Below are positions 15,561-22,024 of a stretch of 22,024 nucleotides of DNA, one piece after another. This DNA comes from Deltaproteobacteria bacterium. Lineage in GTDB: Bacteria; Desulfobacterota_B; Binatia; UBA9968. Position numbers and translations under genes: made by a program. The notes under the pieces were generated by a model, which did not search any database, was not told the DNA's origin, and saw only the letters and a program-made list of their open reading frames with translations. Positions within the stretch are counted from its first letter, which is position 1. Each line of letters starts with the position of its first letter. Location of the stretch: the NCBI GenBank assembly GCA_030620935.1, contig JAUXIP010000005.1:1-22024 (forward strand). Reading direction: 5' to 3'.

Positions 15561-16337
15561 TCACCCAGGCTTGCGTGCGAGGAACGGATAACCGTACACC
15601 GCAAACTGCCGCGCCTTCTTCTCACCACCCGCCCCACCAAACGTGTCGCACGGTGGCCCGATTTTGATGTCGACAAATCCAGACTCTTCGAGCATCCGTT
15701 GCCAGCCTGCACACGGCAGGCCACCAGCGATTCAAGCCGTCCAGAGATCGATGTTTCGTATAGCCGACTCTGGCACGGCATTGCCATTTGCAATATCGGC
15801 AAACTGCAGTCGCCCACCCGGCCGGAGGACCCGGTGGATCTCTGAGAACACCCGACGCTTGTCAGCGCAGAGGTTGATCACCCCATTGCTGATCACGACG
15901 TCTGCCCAGCTGTCTCCAACAGGCAGGGTCTCGGCGAGTCCCTTGCGGAACTCTACATTGCCATGGCCAAGGCGCTTGGCAGTCGACCGTGACTTATCGA
16001 GCATCTCCTCGGTCATGTCGATACCGACAACCTCACCGTTTTGGCCGACCTGGCCTAGTGCGATAAAGCTGTCGAAGCCTCCTCCGGAGCCGAGATCCAC
16101 AACTCGCTCACCCTGCGCAAGCGCTCGCAACGAGAAGGGGTTGGCGACACCGGCAAAGGACTCGACGGCCACGTCGGGCAGCGCATCTACCACGGCCTTA
16201 TCGTAACCAAGGCGCGCAGCTAGGAAACGCCCGGTATGGAAGTGATACTCACGATAGGGATCAACTGCAACTTCCCTGTACTTTTCTCGCACCTGCTCGC
16301 GCAAGGCCTCGCCGTCTACCATAACTTCATAAGACAT
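15561..16337 (-). CDS. Probable selenoprotein: ArsM/UbiE-like SAM-dependent methyltransferase with in-frame TGA (Sec202)
   Basis: A SAM-dependent methyltransferase, 258 residues if the TGA at 15734-15732 is read as selenocysteine. SAM motif VVDLGSGGG spans about 79-87, 'GIDMTEEML' 105-113, 'ISNGVINLC' 149-157 and 'RVLRPGGRLQFADI' 169-182. The frame stops after 'NIDLWTA' at residue 201. It then continues in the same frame as IAGGLP, 'MLEESGFVDIKIGPP', 'DTFGGAGGE' and 'VYGYPFLARKPG' to a TGA at 15563-15561. Metalloid methyltransferases carry a Cys in a '[C]IAG[GA]L' motif at this point, so Sec replaces a thiol. A hairpin follows the TGA directly. Cys157, Cys209 and Cys230 could be partners. The substrate may be arsenic or another metalloid (inferred). 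The ATG at 16337 has AAGGAGG 7 bases upstream. The alternative is a truncated 201-residue protein or a decayed gene. Confidence 0.8.
15696..15730 (-). promoter_or_regulatory. Candidate bacterial SECIS hairpin
   Basis: On the coding (minus) strand, one base after the TGA, a bulge-free helix can form between 15730-15716 and 15710-15696. It has ten Watson-Crick pairs, three G-U pairs and two single mismatches. The top six pairs (GCCUGC with GCAGGC) are perfect and close a 5-base loop, CGUGU (15715-15711). The loop begins 16 bases after the UGA and has a G in its second position. As I recall the bacterial SECIS model, it asks for 16-37 bases to the loop and a G among the first two loop bases, and both are met. 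SelB binding is inferred. Confidence 0.72.
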
Positions 16338-16390
16338 ACTGGATCCTCCTTACTTGCAAGGTTTGCTTACGCCCCAGGTTCTGTAACAAC

Positions 16391-16723
16391 TTATTGTTTC
16401 ATTTTACGACGAGATCGTCCTGGCATGATCCATCCAAAGAAAAGAGTTTCGAATACAAGACGGATCTTGTCAAACACTGAATAGCTAGGACCTGGTGTCT
16501 CAACAGAAATCTGTTTCAAGAAATCGTTCAGAAGTTCTTTTGCCCGGTCGAAGTCGCTTTCGTCGACAAGAATACACTTGGCATTAAACAGTTGGATAGT
16601 AGGTCCAACCTTCATCGAACCAAAGTTGTCGTTGTGCACAAAATAAGAGATGCCTTCTGTATCAAAGATCCCTTTGAGAAAAGCGAGCTCGACTTCGTTT
16701 TGAGGAGAGTAGAGTTTAATCAT
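16391..16723 (-). CDS. DUF2007-domain protein
   Basis: A 110-residue protein. The first 70 residues match the small DUF2007 ('putative signal-transducing') fold: 'MIKLYSPQNEVELAFLKGIF', then 'GISYFVHNDNF', 'GPTIQLFNAKCILVDESDF' and 'RAKELLNDFL'. DUF2007 proteins are ferredoxin-like and their role is not established. The remaining 40 residues contain one hydrophobic stretch (about 86-101, 'IRLVFETLFFGWIM') and a very basic end (GRSRRKMKQ), perhaps a membrane-facing tail. The ATG at 16723 has AGGTGA about 10 bases upstream. It lies between miaA (96-base gap) and the methyltransferase (53-base gap) on the same strand and may share a transcript with either. A functional link to them is not shown. 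Confidence 0.82.
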   Translation of the reverse strand: MIKLYSPQNEVELAFLKGIFDTEGISYFVHNDNFGSMKVGPTIQLFNAKCILVDESDFDRAKELLNDFLKQISVETPGPSYSVFDKIRLVFETLFFGWIMPGRSRRKMKQ

Positions 16724-16819
16724 CGGTCAGAAATCACCTAAAGCCTCGACGAATGCCCTTATTATTCAAGCCTTTTTGGCTACAATATCATGAATAGAGT
16801 GATGCAAGCTACAGTCCGC

Positions 16820-17737
16820 CTAACCTAGAAATTCCTTTACCGCACTTAATATTCGCTCCCTCTCTTTCTCCGGATGAAACCAGCGGATTTCTTTGTCGGA
16901 TCGGAACCAGGTAAGTTGGCGCTTGGCGAGGTGGCGGGTATCTCGCTTCATAAGTTGCACAGCTTCCTCCAGACTCTTGCTGCCGCTAAGATAAAGTCCC
17001 ACGTGACGGTAACCTACGCTCTGCAAGGCTTTAAGATCGAGGCTGTACCCCTTGTCCAAAAGCCCCTTCACCTCGTTCACCAATCCGTCCGCAATCATTT
17101 TGTCGCATCGCCGATCAATAAGATCATACAACTCCGCACGATCCCGATTCAGTCCTATTTTTAAAGTCTCGAAGGGGCTTTCCTTAAAGCCATGCTCTTG
17201 TTGCCACTGGCTCATCTTCTTTCCCGTTGCCTCGAATACTTCGAGGGCACGGATGATGCGCTGGCGGTCATTGGGATGAATCCACGAGGTGACAGCGGGG
17301 TCAGCCTGTTTAAGACGTTCATAAAGGAAGTCAGGCCCTTTTCCTTCCGCCTCCCGCTCAAGTCCTTTTCTAATTTCAGGATTTCTCCCCGGTCCGAGAA
17401 ATAAGCCGTGGGTTAAGGCTCTGATGTAGAGTCCTGCTCCCCCGCAGAGAATCCCTTTCTTCTTTTTCGACCAAATCTCCTGGGCGCAATGTAAGGCCCG
17501 CTCTCGAAACAAAGCGGCATTAAACTCCTCATCCGGATCGACGATATCAATTAAGTGATGGGGAACCTTTTGCCTTTGTTCCGCTGTCGGCTTTCCGGTT
17601 CCAGCGTTCATGTAGCGATATACTTGCTGGGAGTCGGCGTTGAGGATCTCCCCATTGACTTCTAAGGCAACATCAAGGGCAACCTCGCTCTTCCCCACAC
17701 CGGTAGGACCGACGATGATAACAAGCTTGGGTTTCAT
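16820..17737 (-). CDS. miaA: tRNA dimethylallyltransferase
   Basis: A 305-residue enzyme that adds a dimethylallyl group to A37 of tRNAs reading UNN codons. P-loop GPTGVGKS is at 10-17, the DSQQVYR motif at 35-41, followed by 'MNAGTGKPT', 'HHLIDIVDP' (60-68), 'GGAGLYIRALTHGLF', the 'RRCDKMIADGLVNEV' segment and 'RDTRHLAKRQLTWFR' near the end. The length is normal. The ATG at 17737 is certain from the P-loop position, yet it has no Shine-Dalgarno sequence: a palindromic intergenic element starts 3 bases upstream. In many bacteria miaA follows mutL, as here, but the usual tight mutL-miaA junction is replaced by a 136-base gap, which suggests the element was inserted between them. Confidence 0.95.
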   Translation of the reverse strand: MKPKLVIIVGPTGVGKSEVALDVALEVNGEILNADSQQVYRYMNAGTGKPTAEQRQKVPHHLIDIVDPDEEFNAALFRERALHCAQEIWSKKKKGILCGGAGLYIRALTHGLFLGPGRNPEIRKGLEREAEGKGPDFLYERLKQADPAVTSWIHPNDRQRIIRALEVFEATGKKMSQWQQEHGFKESPFETLKIGLNRDRAELYDLIDRRCDKMIADGLVNEVKGLLDKGYSLDLKALQSVGYRHVGLYLSGSKSLEEAVQLMKRDTRHLAKRQLTWFRSDKEIRWFHPEKERERILSAVKEFLG

Positions 17738-17740
17738 GAA

Positions 17741-17845
17741 GATTTCGGATTTTGGATTTAAGATTTTAGACTTCGCCGCGACCTCCCTTCGATGAACTCA
17801 GGATCTGAGCTTATCAAAGACAGTCGAACGATTGAATCCGAAATC
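17741..17845. repeat. Palindromic intergenic element between mutL and miaA
   Basis: The 136-base gap between these genes is organised around nested inverted repeats. The outer arms are GATTTCGGATT (17741-17751) and AATCCGAAATC (17835-17845), a perfect 11-base pair. The centre is an imperfect 15-base palindrome, CTTCGATGAACTCAG (17787-17801) and CTGAGCTTATCAAAG (17805-17819), matching at 12 of 15 positions. A further partial pair (TTTTAGA near 17764, TCTAAAA near 17858) lies at the flanks. The wording ('cttcga...ctcag...ctgagc...') recalls the dispersed palindromic elements common in several uncultured lineages. Whether it recurs in this genome cannot be seen from one window. Confidence 0.55.
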
Positions 17846-17873
17846 GGCAATCGCAAATCTAAAACGGGTAAGA

Positions 17874-19613
17874 TCACGCCCTCTTAAACATCCTTTCCAA
17901 CTGCTCCTGCGTGACTTCGACAAGGACGGGGCGGCCGTGGGGACATTGGGTAGCAAAGTCGATCCGGTCGAGCTCGCTTAGCAGCGCGCGGATCTCTTCT
18001 CTATCGAGCTTTCGGTTGGCGCGAATGACACTGTGACAGGCGATCGTCGCCAAGCGTTCTTCTAATTCCTGATGCAATTCTGTGGACTGCCCGATCTCGG
18101 CAACTTCCGCAATCATGGATCGCACGGCTTGCCGGTAATCTCCGGGGGGCAGCATTGCCGGGATTGTCTTAATCGCAAAGCTGTTCGGTCCAAACCGCTC
18201 AATGGTAAAGCCTAGATGGTCCACTACCCCGAGCTTTTCCTCAAAAAACGCTACTTCCGAAGCAGGAAGCTCCAAAATCTGAGGAATTAACAGATTCTGC
18301 CTCTCAATTTTCCCCTCATCGAGCTGTCGGCGCATCTTTTCGAAGGCGACACGCTCATGGGCAGCGTGCTGATCGATCAAGGCCATCCCGCGCGGAGAAG
18401 CGCAGACCAGATAACAGCCGAGCAGTTGTCCAAGAATATCTAACGAAGAAAAAAAACCGGCATGCACTTCCCCCAGGGAGGGCTCGGATTCCATAGTGGG
18501 AGCTGCCCTGGAAAATAGGAGATCTTCTTGACGTTGACGAGACGGAGCCGGATAAGGAAGTGGACTCTCCCGTACCTCGAAGACAGGCTGCTCTTTCCCA
18601 TCGCCTCTCTCTCCTGCCGGTTCCTTAGCCTCCAGCTTGAGCTTCGCTCGCACCGCGTCGACCACTGCGTCGTGAACCTCCGCTTGGCGGCGGAAGCGGA
18701 CCTCATATTTGGCCGGATGGACATTGACATCGACCTGGTCATAAGGAACCTCCAGATAAAGGACCACTGCGGGATAGCGGCCTTTCATCAACAAGGTCTC
18801 ATAGCCTTGCAGGACCGCATGGGTGAGAATGCGGTCTCTCACGAAGCGCCGATTCACATAGGTCATGAGATGACGCGTGTTGGAAAAGGAGCTTGGTGCG
18901 AAGCTTAAAAAGCCGCTAATCTTGATCTTGCCCCAACTCCAAGAAAAGAGAGCCATAGCATCGGCGATCTCCGGCCCCAAAACTTGGCGCAAACGATCCT
19001 GGATCTGCGCGACACCAACGTAATCGCAAAGCACTCTCTCCCCATGATAAAGACGGAAATGGACATCCCCGTAAGTCATGGCCAAGCGGTTGATCACATC
19101 ACAGATATGACCCAATTCCGTCGCCGGGGATTTGAGAAACTTCCGCCTGGCCGGGGTATTAAAGAAAAGATTGCGGACCTCGACCGTTGTCCCGACCGGA
19201 CACCCGGCCGCCACAGGTTCGCTTTTTTTCCCCCCTTCGACCCGCAAGCGGCTCCCGACCTCTTCTTCCCTGCGCCGCGATACGATCTCCAGCAACGATA
19301 CTGAAGCGATGCTCGGGAGCGCCTCGCCCCGAAAGCCTAGTGTAGAAATGCGAAAGAGATCCGCCTCATTTTTAAGCTTGCTGGTCGAATGCCTCTCCAG
19401 GGCCAAGGGAAGATCCTCTGAGGCAATGCCTTCTCCATCGTCGCTCACGCGAATCAGCGACGAGCCGCTCCCTTCCACCCAGACAGAAATCTCCTTGGCT
19501 CCCCCATCCAGGGCATTCTCAACCAGCTCTTTCACCACCGAGGCTGGACGTTCGACTACTTCGCCTGCAGCGATGCGGGTGGCCCAGCTCTCCGGAAGAA
19601 GGATGATGTTCAC
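17874..19613 (-). CDS. mutL: DNA mismatch repair protein MutL, endonuclease type
   Basis: A 579-residue MutL, the matchmaker of mismatch repair. The N-terminal GHKL ATPase shows 'ELVENALD' with Glu29 and Asn33, 'DDGEGI' (58-63), 'STLGFRGEAL' (90-99) and 'FNTPARRKFL' (151-160), followed by 'VDVNVHPAKYEVRF'. After a variable linker (about 325-385), the dimerisation domain carries the endonuclease motif DQHA(X)2E(X)4E at 414-425, with ACHSVIRANR (525-534) and CPHGRP (557-562). It should therefore nick DNA itself, as in lineages without MutH. The start is GTG at 19613, with GAGG 8-9 bases upstream. A promoter-like TTGACC/TATGGT pair lies ahead. It is first in a probable mutL-miaA-DUF2007-methyltransferase run. 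mutS is not in the window. Confidence 0.95.
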   Translation of the reverse strand: MNIILLPESWATRIAAGEVVERPASVVKELVENALDGGAKEISVWVEGSGSSLIRVSDDGEGIASEDLPLALERHSTSKLKNEADLFRISTLGFRGEALPSIASVSLLEIVSRRREEEVGSRLRVEGGKKSEPVAAGCPVGTTVEVRNLFFNTPARRKFLKSPATELGHICDVINRLAMTYGDVHFRLYHGERVLCDYVGVAQIQDRLRQVLGPEIADAMALFSWSWGKIKISGFLSFAPSSFSNTRHLMTYVNRRFVRDRILTHAVLQGYETLLMKGRYPAVVLYLEVPYDQVDVNVHPAKYEVRFRRQAEVHDAVVDAVRAKLKLEAKEPAGERGDGKEQPVFEVRESPLPYPAPSRQRQEDLLFSRAAPTMESEPSLGEVHAGFFSSLDILGQLLGCYLVCASPRGMALIDQHAAHERVAFEKMRRQLDEGKIERQNLLIPQILELPASEVAFFEEKLGVVDHLGFTIERFGPNSFAIKTIPAMLPPGDYRQAVRSMIAEVAEIGQSTELHQELEERLATIACHSVIRANRKLDREEIRALLSELDRIDFATQCPHGRPVLVEVTQEQLERMFKRA

Positions 19614-19636
19614 AACTCGGTCCTCACGTTTGTGAC

Positions 19637-19666
19637 ACCATAACTTACCCGTTCCAACTGGGTCAA
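19637..19666 (-). promoter_or_regulatory. Candidate promoter for mutL
   Basis: Read on the minus strand, TTGACC (19666-19661) and TATGGT (19642-19637) are separated by 18 bases, giving a probable start near 19630, about 17 bases before the mutL GTG. The -35 matches five of six consensus bases and the -10 four. The divergent DUF151 gene starts at 19730, so this 116-base gap must serve both. On the plus strand a perfect TTGACA (19681-19686) is present, but its only -10 candidate (TAATGT, 19705-19710) would start the message inside the ribosome binding site. Confidence 0.4.
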
Positions 19667-19729
19667 GAAAAACATTCTGGTTGACAACAGTGAATTTTGG
19701 CAGGTAATGTGAGGGAAGGAGGACATCCG

Positions 19730-20521
19730 ATGAAAAGGGGAATCTTAGGAACAGTCATTTCCATTCTCTGCTTCTTTCCTCTGGCCCTTGACGCTTCCGA
19801 GCACAAGGACGTTGTGGAAATGAAGGTAAAAAGGGTCTTCCTCGACCGCTCCGCTCAGACCCGCACGGCCGTGGTCCTTCTGGAAAATGCAGAAAAGAAG
19901 GCGTTTATTCCTATTTGGATCGGCAACGAAGAGGCAACCTCGATCGCCATTGAGCTGGAACATGTAGCCACACCGCGTCCCAATACCCATGACCTGATCC
20001 GAAATATCCTCGACGGATTCGAGGCCGTGCTGCAGCAAATAACGATCACCGACCTACGCGATAACATTTACTATGCGGTTATAACCCTGAAGCTCAAGGG
20101 TCAGGAAGTTCAAATCGATTCCCGGCCTAGCGATGCGATCGCCGTCGCCTTGAGAATGAACGCGCCTATCTACGCCTCGTCTAAAGTCCTGGCCAAGGCC
20201 AAGCAGTTGCCCTCACCGGAGACCTCGAGGGAGGGATTTCGGAAAATCATGGGCATCCACCTCCAAGAACTGAGTCTCGAACTCGCCCATCTCTTCAAAG
20301 CCAAGAATGGAGTTCTAGTGGCCGATGTCGAGCTGGGAAGCGCCGCTTCAAAGGCAGGTATTCATCGAGGTGACATTATCTTTAAGGTTGACGGCCGAGA
20401 AGTCCGCGATGTCGGGGATTTGGAATCCTTTCTTGAAGGAGTCCAAACCCCGATGCAAATCAAAATGGAGGTGTTGCGAGAGGGCAAGCCCACCTCACTC
20501 CTGCTGGACCTACCTTCCTAA
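19730..20521 (+). CDS. Exported DUF151 (bifunctional nuclease family) protein with C-terminal PDZ domain
   Basis: A 263-residue two-domain protein behind a signal peptide (about 1-23, 'MKRGILGTVISILCFFPLAL'). Residues about 28-155 are DUF151, the fold named after a plant bifunctional nuclease, with 'AFIPIWIGNEEATSIAIEL', 'RPNTHDLI' and 'DSRPSDAIAVALR'. Residues about 175-263 are a PDZ domain ('GVLVADVELGSAASKAGIHRGDIIFKVDGREV'), as in DegP-like proteases. Nuclease activity is poorly established for bacterial members, and export makes a DNA or RNA role less obvious; a protein-binding envelope role is equally possible. The frame opens at 19697, but the ATG at 19730 has AAGGAGG 7 bases upstream and starts the signal peptide. 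It is divergent from mutL and convergent with the UbiD gene. Confidence 0.88.
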   Translation: MKRGILGTVISILCFFPLALDASEHKDVVEMKVKRVFLDRSAQTRTAVVLLENAEKKAFIPIWIGNEEATSIAIELEHVATPRPNTHDLIRNILDGFEAVLQQITITDLRDNIYYAVITLKLKGQEVQIDSRPSDAIAVALRMNAPIYASSKVLAKAKQLPSPETSREGFRKIMGIHLQELSLELAHLFKAKNGVLVADVELGSAASKAGIHRGDIIFKVDGREVRDVGDLESFLEGVQTPMQIKMEVLREGKPTSLLLDLPS

Positions 20522-20532
20522 TACTGGAACTT

Positions 20533-20554
20533 GCAGAGTGCTAAAAAACTCTGC
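20533..20554. terminator. Hairpin between convergent genes, possible terminator
   Basis: A perfect 7-base inverted repeat, GCAGAGT (20533-20539) and ACTCTGC (20548-20554), closes an 8-base A-rich loop in the 43 bases between the DUF151 stop (20521) and the UbiD stop (20565). Its place between two converging genes fits a shared terminator, but neither side has a clear T-run, so intrinsic termination would be weak. Confidence 0.4.
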
Positions 20555-20564
20555 TCCCGGGCTG

Positions 20565-22004
20565 CTATTGTTTGCCGTTGCTGCTGAAAAGCACCGAACC
20601 CCACTTTTTTGCCGTCGCGTCCAGGACCTTTTTCTCGGATTCTGCTACCACAGGAAAATCCTTCATCCATTCGTAGGGCCGACAAGCATCGACGATCGCG
20701 CGCGAATTAAAACCTTTCTTGCCCGGCTGAATGATCGGATCCAAAGGTCCGCTCCAACAACGCCGGATAATATCGATGTCATCCACCGGGTCGCAGCGGG
20801 TCGACATAGCCCATAGAACGTCGTCTGTGTTGCTCGGATCGATGTCCTCATCCACGACAACCACGAAGCGACCGAGATAGGCACCTGCGTGACACTGGGA
20901 AGCAATCAGAGCCGCCTGCCGGGCATGTCCTGGATAGCGTTGCTTGATGGATACGACGAGCATAAGCCGGCTGCCGCCGGATACGGTGAGCCAAACTCCC
21001 TTGACGTCGGGCACGCCGGCCTTCTCCATCTCTTCCCAAATCAGCGCAGAACGGAGATAGGAGCGGTACCAACCAAGCTCTGCCGGCGGTCTTCCTGGAG
21101 GAGAGCCCAGGAGGATAGGGTCGTTACGATGATAAAGCCGCTTTATTTTCACGATAGGCTCGGGCCTCTCGGCGCTGGCGTAGTACCCGGTCCATTCACC
21201 GAAGGGACCCTCCACGCGGGGTTGGTCAAAAATAGCATCTCCCTCGACGACAATCTCTGCATTGGCAGGTATCGGCAGACCTGTATATTCTCCTTCGAAT
21301 ATCTCCAGGGGCTCCCCTCTGATACCTCCAATAAACTCGTACTCGGAAACCCCATAAGGAACCTCGATGCTACCACCCAAGAACACGAGAGGATCATGGC
21401 CGAAGGACATCGCCACCTTGCAAGGCCTGCCGGTGGTCGAGTATTTCTCTCTGTGGATGCGGCCATGTTTTCCGGGCGAAATGTAGAAACCAACGGTATC
21501 CTTATCGTGGATCATAACTCGGTACGTCCCCCAGTTGACCCATTCCTCATCCGGATCGCGGGTGATATCGATGCTGCCCGTCCCTATGTAACGACCGCCA
21601 TCATGCTCGTGCCACTTTGGGGTGGGAAATCTTAAAAGATCCACATCCTTTTCTTTATAGACGTTTTCCAGAAGAGGGCATTTCTTAACGACTTTTGGAG
21701 GAATCGGCTTGATTTGCTTGTATTTCTCACGCCATGAACGGACAAAATCCATCCTGGTTTCACCCGGAGGAAGGTTTAAGGTAAGACCCAGTCTTTTTCG
21801 GGAACTCAACGAATTCGACAAAACCCGATACCCCTTGGGGTAATCCTTGATCTCGTCAAAAAGCACTGCCGGCCCGTCTTCTTTGTGATGCACAAGCTCT
21901 GTAACAGCGCCGATCTCCAGGTTCCAATCGCATTTCTTGAGGGTTTTAAGTTCCCCTAACTCCTCTGCCTTCCGAATCCAATCTCTGAGATCCCGGTACT
22001 CCAT
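20565..22004 (-). CDS. UbiD-family prenylated-FMN-dependent decarboxylase
   Basis: A 479-residue UbiD-family enzyme. Relatives reversibly decarboxylate aromatic or unsaturated acids (ubiquinone precursor, ferulic acid, gallate and others) using prenylated FMN made by UbiX. The catalytic trio is in place: Arg162 in 'NWGTYRV', and Glu265 and Glu270 in 'VEGPFGEWTGYY', corresponding to Arg173, Glu277 and Glu282 of the fungal Fdc1. The N-terminal 'MEYRDLRDWIRKAEELGEL' and the later 'NTDDVLWAMSTRCDP' are also typical of the family. The length is normal. The ATG at 22004 has GGGAGG about 8 bases upstream. No ubiX or other catabolic genes are within view, so quinone synthesis and aromatic degradation cannot be separated, although wording unlike E. 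coli UbiD leans to the latter group. Confidence 0.93.
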   Translation of the reverse strand: MEYRDLRDWIRKAEELGELKTLKKCDWNLEIGAVTELVHHKEDGPAVLFDEIKDYPKGYRVLSNSLSSRKRLGLTLNLPPGETRMDFVRSWREKYKQIKPIPPKVVKKCPLLENVYKEKDVDLLRFPTPKWHEHDGGRYIGTGSIDITRDPDEEWVNWGTYRVMIHDKDTVGFYISPGKHGRIHREKYSTTGRPCKVAMSFGHDPLVFLGGSIEVPYGVSEYEFIGGIRGEPLEIFEGEYTGLPIPANAEIVVEGDAIFDQPRVEGPFGEWTGYYASAERPEPIVKIKRLYHRNDPILLGSPPGRPPAELGWYRSYLRSALIWEEMEKAGVPDVKGVWLTVSGGSRLMLVVSIKQRYPGHARQAALIASQCHAGAYLGRFVVVVDEDIDPSNTDDVLWAMSTRCDPVDDIDIIRRCWSGPLDPIIQPGKKGFNSRAIVDACRPYEWMKDFPVVAESEKKVLDATAKKWGSVLFSSNGKQ

Positions 22005-22024
22005 AAATCATCCTCCCTGGCCAA

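Noticed and set aside
15527..15817. Separate minus-strand open frame across the methyltransferase C-terminus
   Set aside because: It is in a different frame from the family-like residues and reads as arginine- and serine-rich nonsense; the in-frame continuation explains this DNA better.
15732..16337. Methyltransferase as a complete 201-residue gene or a nonsense-mutated pseudogene
   Set aside because: The C-terminal third of the family continues in the same frame with no further lesion, and a SECIS-like hairpin directly follows the TGA. A point-mutated pseudogene remains the main alternative, but it would not explain the hairpin.
20889..21635. Long plus-strand open frame opposite the UbiD-family gene
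   Set aside because: Shadow of a gene whose catalytic Arg and two Glu are all in place on the minus strand.
1..22024. tRNA, rRNA, CRISPR array, insertion sequence or prophage
   Set aside because: No cloverleaf-like, regularly repeated, transposase or phage sequence was seen on either strand; small RNAs cannot be excluded by eye.

Overview
The window is ordinary, densely packed bacterial chromosome. It fits an uncultured lineage related to Deltaproteobacteria/Desulfobacterota or NC10/Methylomirabilota. That placement is an inference from gene order and family types: a 12-gene run of aromatic amino-acid genes, cmk, rpsA, sppA and ihfB; a Thermotoga-type DAHP synthase; a P-protein; an endonuclease-type MutL; and a probable selenoprotein. 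No rRNA, tRNA, CRISPR array, prophage or insertion sequence was seen, and no gene-free stretch exceeds 300 bases.

Region 1 (1-10100, all minus strand) reads in transcription order pheA, hisC, aroF, tyrA, aroA, cmk, rpsA, sppA, ihfB, HIT hydrolase, LapA-like membrane protein, and the first 24 codons of what looks like a magnesium-chelatase-like ATPase running off the left edge. Gaps are short and several start and stop codons overlap (pheA/hisC, aroF/tyrA, ihfB/HIT), so this is probably one long operon. It makes DAHP, EPSP, and both phenylalanine and tyrosine precursors, with an aminotransferase for the last step.

Region 2 (10230-14838) is mixed accessory and housekeeping content. It holds an RluA-family pseudouridine synthase, a VapBC-like toxin-antitoxin pair with a clear promoter/operator, a short-chain dehydrogenase lacking the usual catalytic serine, a COG0523 GTPase with an extra cysteine-bearing C-terminal domain, and an exported MsrA.

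Region 3 (14883-19613, minus strand) holds mutL, miaA, a DUF2007 protein, an ArsM/UbiE-like methyltransferase and a four-helix membrane protein. The methyltransferase is the main discovery. Its frame is stopped by a TGA exactly where a cysteine is expected, continues for 56 family-like codons, and the TGA is followed at once by a long hairpin with the geometry of a bacterial SECIS element. It is best annotated as a selenoprotein of 258 residues, not a 201-residue protein.

Region 4 (19730-22004) has an exported DUF151 (bifunctional nuclease family) protein fused to a PDZ domain, convergent with a UbiD-family prenylated-FMN decarboxylase.
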